NCBI RefSeq assembly: GCF_048820935.1
Contig: NZ_JBMERD010000001.1
Coordinates: 124,001-188,000, forward strand
Direction of reading: 5' to 3'
DNA length: 64,000 bases
Source: Algicoccus sp048820935
GTDB taxonomy: Bacteria; Pseudomonadota; Gammaproteobacteria; Burkholderiales; Burkholderiaceae_B
The translations under genes were made by a program, and so were the position numbers. Position 1 is the first letter of the stretch; each line of letters opens with the position of its first letter. The notes under the pieces are model-generated. The model made no database searches. It saw only the letters and a program-made list of their open reading frames with translations, and was not told the origin of the DNA. Positions 17,211 through 24,759 of this stretch are shown piece after piece.

Positions 17211-18449
17211 TTAAAGGTTTTCAGGCAAAAAAATGCTTTGCAGTGTTGTTAGATGACGCCAACCGAGTTCGGTTGCCACAATTCGTGTGGGATCTTCAGA
17301 TAATAAGCCTTCATCCATTGCCCGATTGAGCGGTGCTGAAATTTCCCGCAGAGGCATGCCGGTGTAGCTTTCAAAGAGATCGCTAGGTACACCCTCTTTC
17401 AGTCGTAACGCATTGAGCATGAACTCAAAAGGCATGTCTTGGCGCTCAATGGTGGCATCATGCGTAATGTGCGAGTCATCTCTGCGTAAGGCGTTTTGCA
17501 TCCACTGCTGTGGATTACGGGTGCGTGCTTGTCGAATGATTCGGTCTTGAAAGGACAACTTACTGTGGGCACCCGGTCCGATGCCTAAATAATCACCAAA
17601 TCGCCAGTAATTCATGTTGTGCTGGCATTGTTGGCCGCGTTTGGCGTAAGCAGAAATCTCGTAACGATCCCAGCCATGGGACACGATTTCATCCGTGATC
17701 ACATCTTCCATATCAGCCAAGGTATCGTCATCGGGCTGTTTGGGTGGATATTTTGCAAAGACCGTTTGAGGCTCGATTGTGAGCTGATATAAGCTTAGAT
17801 GCCCTGTGGCATAGCCGCGAATTTCTTGCAGAGCTTGGCGCCATTGCGACAAAGTTTGCTCTGGCAAACCATACATGAGGTCCAGATTAACGCGCTCAAA
17901 CGTCTGACAGGCCAGATCGATGGCATGGCGTGCCTGAGACGCGTCATGGATACGTCCTAAAGCAAGAAGCTGCGCATCATCCAGTGCTTGAACACCCAGT
18001 GAAATTCGGCTCACACCACTGGCGGCGTAGCCTTTAAACCGATTGGCTTCAGCCGTGCCTGGATTGGCTTCCAACGTAATTTCCGGCAAGATACAGAGTG
18101 GCAAGCGTGAGCGCACCATCATCAAAATTGCATCGAGCGTGGCTTCTGATAATAAACTAGGTGTACCACCCCCAAAAAACACCGCCTGAATTTGGCGACC
18201 CCAGACATTGGGTAAAGCCGCTTCTAGATCTGCCGTTAGCGCTTCCAGATACTCGGCTTCGGGTAACTGATCAGGGACTTCGTGCGAATTGAAATCACAG
18301 TAAGGACACTTTTTGATGCACCATGGCACATGAATATAGAGTGTCAGTGGTGGTGGTGCGGCCACACCCCCAACTGGTGCGCTCGGTGCCTGCTGGCGGC
18401 TGATCTGATCGGCTTGCAGAATGGGAATAATGCGGGAGTCTTGTTTCAT
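17211..18449 (-). CDS. hemW: HemW, radical SAM heme chaperone
   Basis: 412 residues. The radical SAM cluster motif CxxxCxxC is in HVPWCIKKCPYCDF (about residues 45-58), followed by GGGTPSLL, the LEANPGT segment, SLGVQALDDAQL and the C-terminal HemW domain with MNYWRFGDYLGIGPGAHSK. This group was long annotated as HemN-like coproporphyrinogen oxidase but is known to bind and deliver heme. An N-terminal extension of about 35 residues precedes the core. Its start overlaps the rdgB stop by 4 bases, so the two are translationally coupled. Confidence 0.93.
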   Translation of the reverse strand: MKQDSRIIPILQADQISRQQAPSAPVGGVAAPPPLTLYIHVPWCIKKCPYCDFNSHEVPDQLPEAEYLEALTADLEAALPNVWGRQIQAVFFGGGTPSLLSEATLDAILMMVRSRLPLCILPEITLEANPGTAEANRFKGYAASGVSRISLGVQALDDAQLLALGRIHDASQARHAIDLACQTFERVNLDLMYGLPEQTLSQWRQALQEIRGYATGHLSLYQLTIEPQTVFAKYPPKQPDDDTLADMEDVITDEIVSHGWDRYEISAYAKRGQQCQHNMNYWRFGDYLGIGPGAHSKLSFQDRIIRQARTRNPQQWMQNALRRDDSHITHDATIERQDMPFEFMLNALRLKEGVPSDLFESYTGMPLREISAPLNRAMDEGLLSEDPTRIVATELGWRHLTTLQSIFLPENL

Positions 18450-19123
18450 AAAGTCACCGCGCAGCCCGCATCGGCTGCATTTGAGTGGGTGGCAGAAGAT
18501 TTAGGTTGTGCAACAGAAGGCGTATTGAGGATTTCAATGAGACGCTGACTGGCCAAGGCACGATGGCTGATCTGGTTTTTAACGGCAGGATCAAGTTGTG
18601 CGACGGTTTTTTGCAGCGCGTCTATCCAAAAGTGTGGGTCGTATCCAAACCCATGCGTACCCTGCGCTTCTAAAACGATCTCGCCAGGCCAGATAGCTTG
18701 CGCAACGATTGGCAACGGATCTTCGGCGTGGCGCACTAAAACCAGCACGGCGACATAATAAGCATGACGGTTGGTTACCTGACTGAGGACCTGGACCAGC
18801 TTGGCATTGTTCAGTGCGTCTTGCTCCATCCCCTGCTGTGGTTGCGCAAAACGGGCTGATTGCACTCCAGGTGCACCATCGAGGGCACTGACACATAAGC
18901 CGGAATCATCGGCTAAAGCGGGTAAACCACTTTGCGCACTGGCATGACGGGCTTTGGTGAGTGCGTTTTCTAAAAACGTGCCATAGGGCTCGGGTGCTGG
19001 TGTAATGCCCAGGCTTTTTTGAGAAACGACCTCTATCCCTAGAGGGGCGAGTAAAGACTCAAACTCTCGGCATTTACCGGGATTTCCTGAAGCTAGGACA
19101 GTTTTTTCAAAAGCAGATTTCAT
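18446..19123 (-). CDS. rdgB: Non-canonical purine NTP pyrophosphatase (dITP/XTP)
   Basis: 225 residues. The Ham1/RdgB motifs are SGNPGKCREFESLLAPLG at the start, ADDSGLCVSALDGAPGVQSARFA (about 70-92), and GFGYDPHFW with SHRALA near the end. It hydrolyses dITP, ITP and XTP to monophosphates, keeping them out of nucleic acid. The last 25 residues (PKSSATHSNAADAG and on) are an extra tail not usual in the family. It overlaps hemW by 4 bases. In many Burkholderiales rph is directly upstream; here a 4.7-kb cassette separates them. Confidence 0.93.
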   Translation of the reverse strand: MKSAFEKTVLASGNPGKCREFESLLAPLGIEVVSQKSLGITPAPEPYGTFLENALTKARHASAQSGLPALADDSGLCVSALDGAPGVQSARFAQPQQGMEQDALNNAKLVQVLSQVTNRHAYYVAVLVLVRHAEDPLPIVAQAIWPGEIVLEAQGTHGFGYDPHFWIDALQKTVAQLDPAVKNQISHRALASQRLIEILNTPSVAQPKSSATHSNAADAGCAVTL

Positions 19124-19143
19124 GGGTTGGTAGAAGTTCTTCC

Positions 19144-20079
19144 TTAAAACTTGGTCGCAGATGCTGGGGGTTGGACCTCATCGGCAGGCACGTCTTCCAA
19201 GAGTAAATCCACCAGATCTCTGGCAAAAGCCGGGAGTTGTTTGAGGTCACGCACACAAATATGGAGTTCGCGCTCAGCCCATTGTTCTTTAAGTCGTATG
19301 GTATGCAAGTTCATGAGTCCGGCATAACGCATGGCTGCACGTTCGGGCACAACGCCAATCCCAACACGCGCTTCAATCATGCGACATACGGCCTCAAAAC
19401 TGGCCACTTCGACCCGGAATCGTAAAGCAACACCCACCAAGTCCGCTTCTTTAATCAGAAAGGGGTGAATCGCGCTCCATTCTGACAGACCGACATAGTC
19501 GTATTCAAGCGTATCGACAAACGAAATGTTTTCACGTTTGGCTAGTGGATGATCTGGATGCGTCACTAACGTTAGGTGATCTTTGCGATAGGGTAAATAT
19601 TCCAGTCCGACGCCAACGGGTTGACCAGCCACGATGCCAATATCGGCGGAACCTTCACTCACCGCTTTGACAATCTCAAAGCTTAAGTGCTCACGCAAGG
19701 TGACATTGACTTCCTGATGGTTGGTCAGATAGCGGCTTAAAACAGCGGGCATGAACTCTGTCATGGCAGTCGTGTTCGCGAGAACACGGATTTGCCCTTT
19801 TGTTCCGCTCGCAAATTCATGCAGATCGCCGCGTAGCTGATCAATTTGCATGAGGACTTGTCGGGCATGCTTCAGAAATGCTTCACCGGCAGCCGTGAGC
19901 GTGACGCCTTGGCTGTTGCGATGAAATAGTCGCGTCCCGAAATGCTCTTCGAGATTTTTGACGCGGTTACTTGCAGCGGGCAACGACAGATGGGTGCGCT
20001 CTGCCCCACGCGTGAGACTGTGCACGTTGCTAATGTTCACCACAAGTTGTAGATCGGTCAGGTCAAAATGGCTGGCCAT
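19144..20079 (-). CDS. LysR-type transcriptional regulator
   Basis: 311 residues. The HTH is at 1-62 (LQLVVNISNVHSLTRGAERTHLSLPAASNRVKNLE) followed by the linker GTRLFHRNSQGVTLTAAG, and a periplasmic-binding-protein-like effector domain fills the rest (IVAGQPVGVGLEYLP, YVGLSEWSAIHPF). It is divergent from the acyl-CoA dehydrogenase gene, so it most likely controls the 20.3-22.8 kb genes; the effector is not known. It has a clear 20-base gap after rdgB, so it probably has its own promoter in the 20.1-20.3 kb spacer. Confidence 0.88.
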   Translation of the reverse strand: MASHFDLTDLQLVVNISNVHSLTRGAERTHLSLPAASNRVKNLEEHFGTRLFHRNSQGVTLTAAGEAFLKHARQVLMQIDQLRGDLHEFASGTKGQIRVLANTTAMTEFMPAVLSRYLTNHQEVNVTLREHLSFEIVKAVSEGSADIGIVAGQPVGVGLEYLPYRKDHLTLVTHPDHPLAKRENISFVDTLEYDYVGLSEWSAIHPFLIKEADLVGVALRFRVEVASFEAVCRMIEARVGIGVVPERAAMRYAGLMNLHTIRLKEQWAERELHICVRDLKQLPAFARDLVDLLLEDVPADEVQPPASATKF

Positions 20080-20092
20080 GCAATATTTAGAA

Positions 20093-20146
20093 CCACAAAA
20101 GCAATAATCGTTGGCTCGCCTGACCGTATTTGTACGGCTTTTGTGG
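20093..20146. promoter_or_regulatory. Nested inverted repeats in the LysR/acd divergent promoter
   Basis: CCACAAAAGC (20093-20102) pairs perfectly with GCTTTTGTGG (20137-20146), and a smaller hairpin CCGTA/TACGG (20124-20128 with 20133-20137) lies inside. The element is right next to the LysR start codon, in the leader of that gene. It may be an operator pair for the LysR protein or a leader RNA structure. Confidence 0.45.
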
Positions 20147-20276
20147 CGAAGCCCCTAAAGATTTGAACAGAGTCGGTTCATAAGCGTAAAAGCGAGACTT
20201 AAGCAAACACCAATAGGCAATTTGGTCGCGGTACGGCAAAGTATGACTATGTTCAATTGTTTATTCTAAGCCAACT

Positions 20277-21437
20277 ATGACAACGCACGCCGAAATGTAC
20301 CAAGATATCCGCGAAGGGGTTCGTAGCCTTTGCGCCCAGTTCTCCGACGAATATTTCCGTAAGATCGATGAAGTTCGTGGTTACCCTGTCGAATTTGTGG
20401 ATGCATTGACCGAAGCGGGCTGGCTCGCTGCCCTCATTCCTGAAGAGTATGGTGGTGCAGGTCTGTCCATGACGGAAGCTTCTGTGATTATGGAAGAAAT
20501 CAACCGTTCAGGCGGTAACTCAGGCGTTTGTCACGGACAGATGTATAACATGGGCACTCTGGTTCGCCACGGTTCCAAAGAACAAAAAGAATTCTATCTG
20601 CCAAAAATTGCAAGCGGCGAATTGCGTTTGCAATCCATGGGTGTGACAGAACCGACAACCGGTACTGATACCACCAAAATCAAGACAACGGCCGTTAAAA
20701 AAGGCGATCGTTATGTGATTAATGGTCAAAAAGTGTGGATTTCTCGCGTTCAGCATTCCGATCTGATGATCTTGCTGGCCAGAACCACACCACTCGAAGA
20801 AGTTCAGCGCAAAGCCGACGGGATGTCTATTTTTATTGTCGACATTCATGATGCGGTTAAAAACGGCATGACCGTGCGCCCCATTCCAAACATGGTGAAC
20901 CACGAGACCAACGAACTATTCTTTGACAATCTGGAAATCCCCGCAGAAAACCTGATCGGTGAAGAAGGCAAAGGTTTCCGTTACATTCTGGATGGTCTGA
21001 ACGCAGAACGTTCGTTGATCGCTGCGGAATGTATCGGTGACGGCTACTGGTTTATTGACCGTGTCACCAAATACGTCAATGAGCGCATCGTGTTTGACCG
21101 TCCAATTGGTCAAAACCAAGGTGTTCAGTTTCCTATTGCAAAAGCGTATATCAACGTGGAAGCTGCAAGCCTGATGCGCTTTGAAGCCACACGTTTGTTT
21201 GATGCCGGCAAACCTTGCGGCACGCAAGCCAATATGGCCAAAATGCTCGCAGCCGATGCATCCTGGGAAGCTGCCAACGCCTGCTTGCAGTTCCACGGTG
21301 GTTTTGGGTTTGCGTCTGAATACGACATTGAGCGCAAATTCCGCGAAACCCGCTTGTATCAAGTTGCCCCCATCTCGACTAACTTAATCTTGTCTTATGT
21401 GGCTCAGCACGTTCTGGGTATGCCACGTTCTTTCTAA
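20277..21437 (+). CDS. Acyl-CoA dehydrogenase family protein
   Basis: 386 residues, full length. Helical N-domain, then the FAD-binding QSMGVTEPTTGTDTT (119-133), VWISRVQHSD, and the C-domain with HGGFGFASEYDIERKFRETRLYQVAPISTN. The usual catalytic Glu of the YEGT position is missing (the stretch reads YQVAPIST). A Glu is present at residue 244 in DGLNAERSLIAAE, the position used by isovaleryl-CoA dehydrogenase, so that is the likely base. It oxidises an acyl-CoA to the 2,3-enoyl form, passing electrons to ETF. It is 12 bases before the MmgE/PrpD gene; the pair is probably one operon under the divergent LysR protein. Substrate unknown; branched acyl-CoA is a guess. Confidence 0.88.
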   Translation: MTTHAEMYQDIREGVRSLCAQFSDEYFRKIDEVRGYPVEFVDALTEAGWLAALIPEEYGGAGLSMTEASVIMEEINRSGGNSGVCHGQMYNMGTLVRHGSKEQKEFYLPKIASGELRLQSMGVTEPTTGTDTTKIKTTAVKKGDRYVINGQKVWISRVQHSDLMILLARTTPLEEVQRKADGMSIFIVDIHDAVKNGMTVRPIPNMVNHETNELFFDNLEIPAENLIGEEGKGFRYILDGLNAERSLIAAECIGDGYWFIDRVTKYVNERIVFDRPIGQNQGVQFPIAKAYINVEAASLMRFEATRLFDAGKPCGTQANMAKMLAADASWEAANACLQFHGGFGFASEYDIERKFRETRLYQVAPISTNLILSYVAQHVLGMPRSF

Positions 21438-21449
21438 GGAATTGGGAAT

Positions 21450-22835
21450 ATGACGAACAATCTGAATCAACGCGACAATCCGAGCTCGGTTCTGGCCCGA
21501 TTTGCGTCTGAGCTGCAATACGACGACATCCCGACAGACGTCGTGAGTCGTTGTGAAGACCTGCTGCTCGACACCATGGGTTCAATTTTGGCTGGTAGCG
21601 TGACTCGCCCTGTCCAGGCCATGGCCACATTTGCAGCGCAAATGGCGCCTACTGACGGTCCTAGCGAAGACTACGTCCGTCGCACAAAAACATCGCCCTA
21701 CTTTGCTGCGATGGTCAATGCCGCAGCTGCACACGTTGTCGAGCAAGATGATGTGCACAATGGCTCCGTGTTTCACCCAGCGGCAGTTGTGTTTCCACCG
21801 GCGTTGGCTGTTGCGCAAGCCGTGGGTGCAAGTGGCCGTGAATTCATCACCGCCTGCGTGGCTGGTTATGAAGTCGGCATTCGGGTCGGTGAATTTTTAG
21901 GCCGTGCTCACTACAAAATCTTCCACACCACAGGAACAGCCGGTACGCTGGCTGCAGCTGTGACCGTGGGTCGTTTGCTTAAGCTGGATTTTGAGCAAAT
22001 GTGTCATGCCATCGGTTCGGCGGGCACCACCGCTGCAGGCTTGTGGGAATTTCTCAAAGACGCCGCAGACTCCAAACAGTTGCACACAGCGCATGCGGCT
22101 GCAGCAGGTATGCAGGCTGCTTATTTGGCACGTGAAGGCTTTACAGGTGCCTCGCATATTCTGGAAGGCTCGCAAGGTATGGGTGCTGGGATGACCGAAG
22201 ATGCGGATCCAGCCAAACTGGTGGATCGCCTCGGTACACGCTGGGCACTGGCAGAAACTTCCTTTAAGTTCCACGCTTCTTGCCGACACACTCACCCGGC
22301 AGCAGATGCGCTGCAGGCAGTGATGCAAGCGAACAATCTGAAAGCCGATCAAATCGCTTCTGTTGTGACGCATGTGCACCAAGGTGCGATTGATGTGCTC
22401 GGTCCCGTGACTGACCCCCAGACTGTTCACCAGTCCAAATTCTCCATGGGGACTGTCTTGGCACTGATCGCATTGCGTAATTCTGCCGATCTGAAGGGCT
22501 TTGATGAAGCGCTCAATAACGATGCAGTAGCCGCTTTCCGTAATAAAGTCACTATGGAGTTGGACGAAGAAGTTGACACCGCCTACCCACAACGCTGGAT
22601 TGGTAAGGTCACCGTAACCACCACCGATGGTCAAACACTGTCAGGTCGTGTTGATGAGCCCAAAGGCGATCCAGGTAACACCCTGTCACGTCCAGAAATT
22701 GAGGACAAGACACGTCGCTTGGGGACCTACCAAGGTGCAGCTTCTGCACAGGAAGTTGAAGACATCATTGCGCATGTCTGGCAACTACGTAATCAGGAGG
22801 TGCTGCAAGCTTTGTTGTTAAAGCAAGCCGCGTAA
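21450..22835 (+). CDS. MmgE/PrpD family protein
   Basis: 461 residues, standard for the family. Seen are the N-terminal helices (LLLDTMGSILAG), HVVEQDDVHNGSVFHPAAVVFPPALA (the conserved Asp/His region, about residues 96-121), and FKFHASCRHTHPAADAL. Family members include 2-methylcitrate dehydratase (PrpD) and cis-aconitate decarboxylase, but many are uncharacterised hydratases or decarboxylases. It follows the acyl-CoA dehydrogenase gene by 12 bases, so its product probably acts on the enoyl-CoA or a derived acid. No prpB or prpC genes are nearby, which argues against the methylcitrate cycle. Ends before a strong hairpin. Confidence 0.85.
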   Translation: MTNNLNQRDNPSSVLARFASELQYDDIPTDVVSRCEDLLLDTMGSILAGSVTRPVQAMATFAAQMAPTDGPSEDYVRRTKTSPYFAAMVNAAAAHVVEQDDVHNGSVFHPAAVVFPPALAVAQAVGASGREFITACVAGYEVGIRVGEFLGRAHYKIFHTTGTAGTLAAAVTVGRLLKLDFEQMCHAIGSAGTTAAGLWEFLKDAADSKQLHTAHAAAAGMQAAYLAREGFTGASHILEGSQGMGAGMTEDADPAKLVDRLGTRWALAETSFKFHASCRHTHPAADALQAVMQANNLKADQIASVVTHVHQGAIDVLGPVTDPQTVHQSKFSMGTVLALIALRNSADLKGFDEALNNDAVAAFRNKVTMELDEEVDTAYPQRWIGKVTVTTTDGQTLSGRVDEPKGDPGNTLSRPEIEDKTRRLGTYQGAASAQEVEDIIAHVWQLRNQEVLQALLLKQAA

Positions 22836-22896
22836 AACCTGAGTCACACAAACTGGTTCATTCTGACTGAAGTTCCGTTTGTGTCAGTTGCTTGTG

Positions 22897-22926
22897 GGGC
22901 GTCTTCATGACAAAGTGAAGACGCCC
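22897..22926 (+). terminator. Intrinsic terminator-like hairpin after MmgE/PrpD
   Basis: GGGCGTCTTCA (22897-22907) pairs perfectly with 22916-22926 over an 8-base loop; 11 GC-rich pairs. The tail is only weakly T-rich (TACTTGCG), so termination may be partial. The rest of the 300-base spacer before the RidA-like gene shows nothing else convincing. Confidence 0.6.
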
Positions 22927-23135
22927 TACTTGCGTATACACCCAAACGTTTGAAAAGTTCTTTGATCCAAGTGCTCTACCCTGTGACTGGTGCCTAAGCT
23001 GCAATGAACCGATCACCTTGAAAGACTGCTAAAGTGCAGATTGCTTACTATGATTGGACAAAGTGTCGGGCAAGGTCTGCTTAGACACTGCCGATCGAAT
23101 CTGAACCTTCAACGCGTTAAACGCAGGAGACTTGC

Positions 23136-23585
23136 ATGGATACCAAAGCCATTGATGCCATTGTGTTACCCAAACCAGTGGGTAATTTTTTGTTTTACAG
23201 AGTTGTGAGTGATCTGGTTTATCTGTCAGGTCAAACCTGCGCACGTGATGGACAGATGTTGTTTCAGGGACGTGTTGGTGAAGATCTTACTGTTGAGGAA
23301 GGTTATCAGGCGGCACGCGTTTGCATGGAGAACTTGTTTGCAGCCCTCAAAATGTCGGTCAATGGTGATTGGTCACGTGTACTTGAGTGCATCCGTTTGA
23401 CAGGCTATGTCAACTCGCAAGCCCCTTTTGCAAAAACACCGGCTGTCATGAATGGTGCCTCTGACCTTGTGGTTGAAATCATGGGCGAAGAAGCAGGCCA
23501 ACATGCTCGATCTGCTGTGGGTGTATCTGCCCTACCCGGCAATGCCGCTGTTGAGGTTGAAGCGATTTTCCGCATCCTCAACTGA
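23136..23585 (+). CDS. RidA-like (YjgF/YER057c/UK114) family protein
   Basis: 149 residues. It has the chorismate-mutase-like RidA fold: LVYLSGQTCARDG in strand 3, the ECIRLTGYVNSQAPF segment and a C-terminal GVSALPGNAAVEVEAIFRI that carries the Glu of the active site. In place of the Arg-containing YPARS segment of true RidA there is GQHARSAVGV, so the substrate Arg is plausibly kept. It is longer and more divergent than the ridA at 14.9 kb and probably belongs to another subgroup (Rid4-Rid7-like), often found in catabolic operons. It is preceded by its own 300-base spacer. Confidence 0.8.
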   Translation: MDTKAIDAIVLPKPVGNFLFYRVVSDLVYLSGQTCARDGQMLFQGRVGEDLTVEEGYQAARVCMENLFAALKMSVNGDWSRVLECIRLTGYVNSQAPFAKTPAVMNGASDLVVEIMGEEAGQHARSAVGVSALPGNAAVEVEAIFRILN

Positions 23586-23888
23586 TTGGATAGTTGGTTT
23601 GACTCGGGTCACCACATGACTGTTGTCTTCGTGGTGGCCCGATTTGACACGATTCAAACTAAAACGAATGTCAAAAGTAAAACAGAAATAAATAGAAAAA
23701 CAAAAATCTAAAAAGATAAAACTATTTATATCAAATAGTTACTTGATAATATTAATAAAATATTTAAAAAATAAATTTAATTGATTAATAAATAACACTA
23801 TTGATTGATTTTAAAGATACAGATTTGTAATCAAATTTGATCTATTTTATTAAATTATTTCTATAGACTTTTGTTTTTTAACGCTTAG
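23586..23888. other. Very AT-rich spacer
   Basis: A 303-base spacer between the RidA-like gene and rph. From about 23640 to 23885 it is almost only A and T, with long A- and T-runs, no ORF of note and one clean inverted repeat (AACTATTT, 23720-23727, with AAATAGTT, 23733-23740). Its base composition is unlike either neighbour. It sits exactly at the end of the accessory cassette that parts rdgB from rph. Confidence 0.75.
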
Positions 23889-24635
23889 TCAATTCGTCTG
23901 TCTGGCAGTGTGTGCTGCATCTAGTAACTCACGAATACCTTTCTCAGCCAGATCCAATACTTTGTTAAATTGCGCTCGGTTAAACGTCTGACCTTCGGCT
24001 GTGGCTTGTACTTCAATGAGTTCGCCTTCGCCTGTCATCACAACATTCACATCGGCGTCGCAACTGGAATCTTCTTCATAGTCCAAATCGAGTCGGGCTT
24101 CACCATCCAAGATACCCACAGACACGGCTGCAACACGATCGGTGAGTGCGGATTTTTCTAAGAGGCCTTTTTGCAATAAGCCATCCATTGCATCAGCCAG
24201 TGCAACCCACGCACCCGTAATGCTGGCGCACCGCGTGCCACCATCTGCTTGCAAAACATCGCAGTCAATCTGAATCGTGCGCTCACCCAGCGCTTTCAGA
24301 TCCACCACTGCTCTGAGACTGCGCCCGATTAGGCGTTGAATTTCTTGCGTGCGACCAGATTGTTTGCCGCGAGCCGCTTCGCGATCGGAGCGTGTATGGG
24401 TGGATCGTGGCAACATCCCATATTCAGCCGTCACCCAGCCTTGACCCTGTCCTCTTAGGAACGGTGGTACTTTATCCAATACACTGGCGGTACACAACAC
24501 CTTGGTGTGCCCCATACTCACTAATACAGAGCCCTCTGCGTAACGTGTGAACTGTCGCTCAAAGGTCACGGGGCGCAAGGCATCCAAGGCACGCTCATCA
24601 AGGCGTGTCGAAGTCGTTATTGTGGAACCAGACAA
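23889..24635 (-). CDS. rph: Ribonuclease PH
   Basis: 248 residues. Motifs are ALRPVTFERQFTRYAEGSVLVSMGHTKVLCTASV at the N-terminus, GQGQGWVTAEYGMLPRSTHTR, the EIQRLIGRSLRAVVDL block, and the QADGGTRCASITGA loop that binds phosphate. RNase PH trims the 3' ends of tRNA precursors by phosphorolysis. The start is the ATG at 24635, and the start of ggt lies about 125 bases away on the other strand. It ends inside the AT-rich spacer, so it no longer reads into rdgB. Confidence 0.95.
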   Translation of the reverse strand: MSGSTITTSTRLDERALDALRPVTFERQFTRYAEGSVLVSMGHTKVLCTASVLDKVPPFLRGQGQGWVTAEYGMLPRSTHTRSDREAARGKQSGRTQEIQRLIGRSLRAVVDLKALGERTIQIDCDVLQADGGTRCASITGAWVALADAMDGLLQKGLLEKSALTDRVAAVSVGILDGEARLDLDYEEDSSCDADVNVVMTGEGELIEVQATAEGQTFNRAQFNKVLDLAEKGIRELLDAAHTARQTN

Positions 24636-24759
24636 GATGTTCTCCCTTATGAATCAATACAAACAACAATCGACCATCATACGCTGTCAGTTCAATCCTG
24701 TATCGAGGATGCGTCAACGACGTGTAGACAGAAGAACGTTTGGTTTTAGATATTTCTCC

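Noticed and set aside
8321..20160. The 14-mer CGAAGCCCCTAAAG at 8321-8334 and 20147-20160
   Set aside because: One exact 14-base match between two places is expected several times by chance in a 64-kb window. No flanking identity extends it, and there is no further copy.
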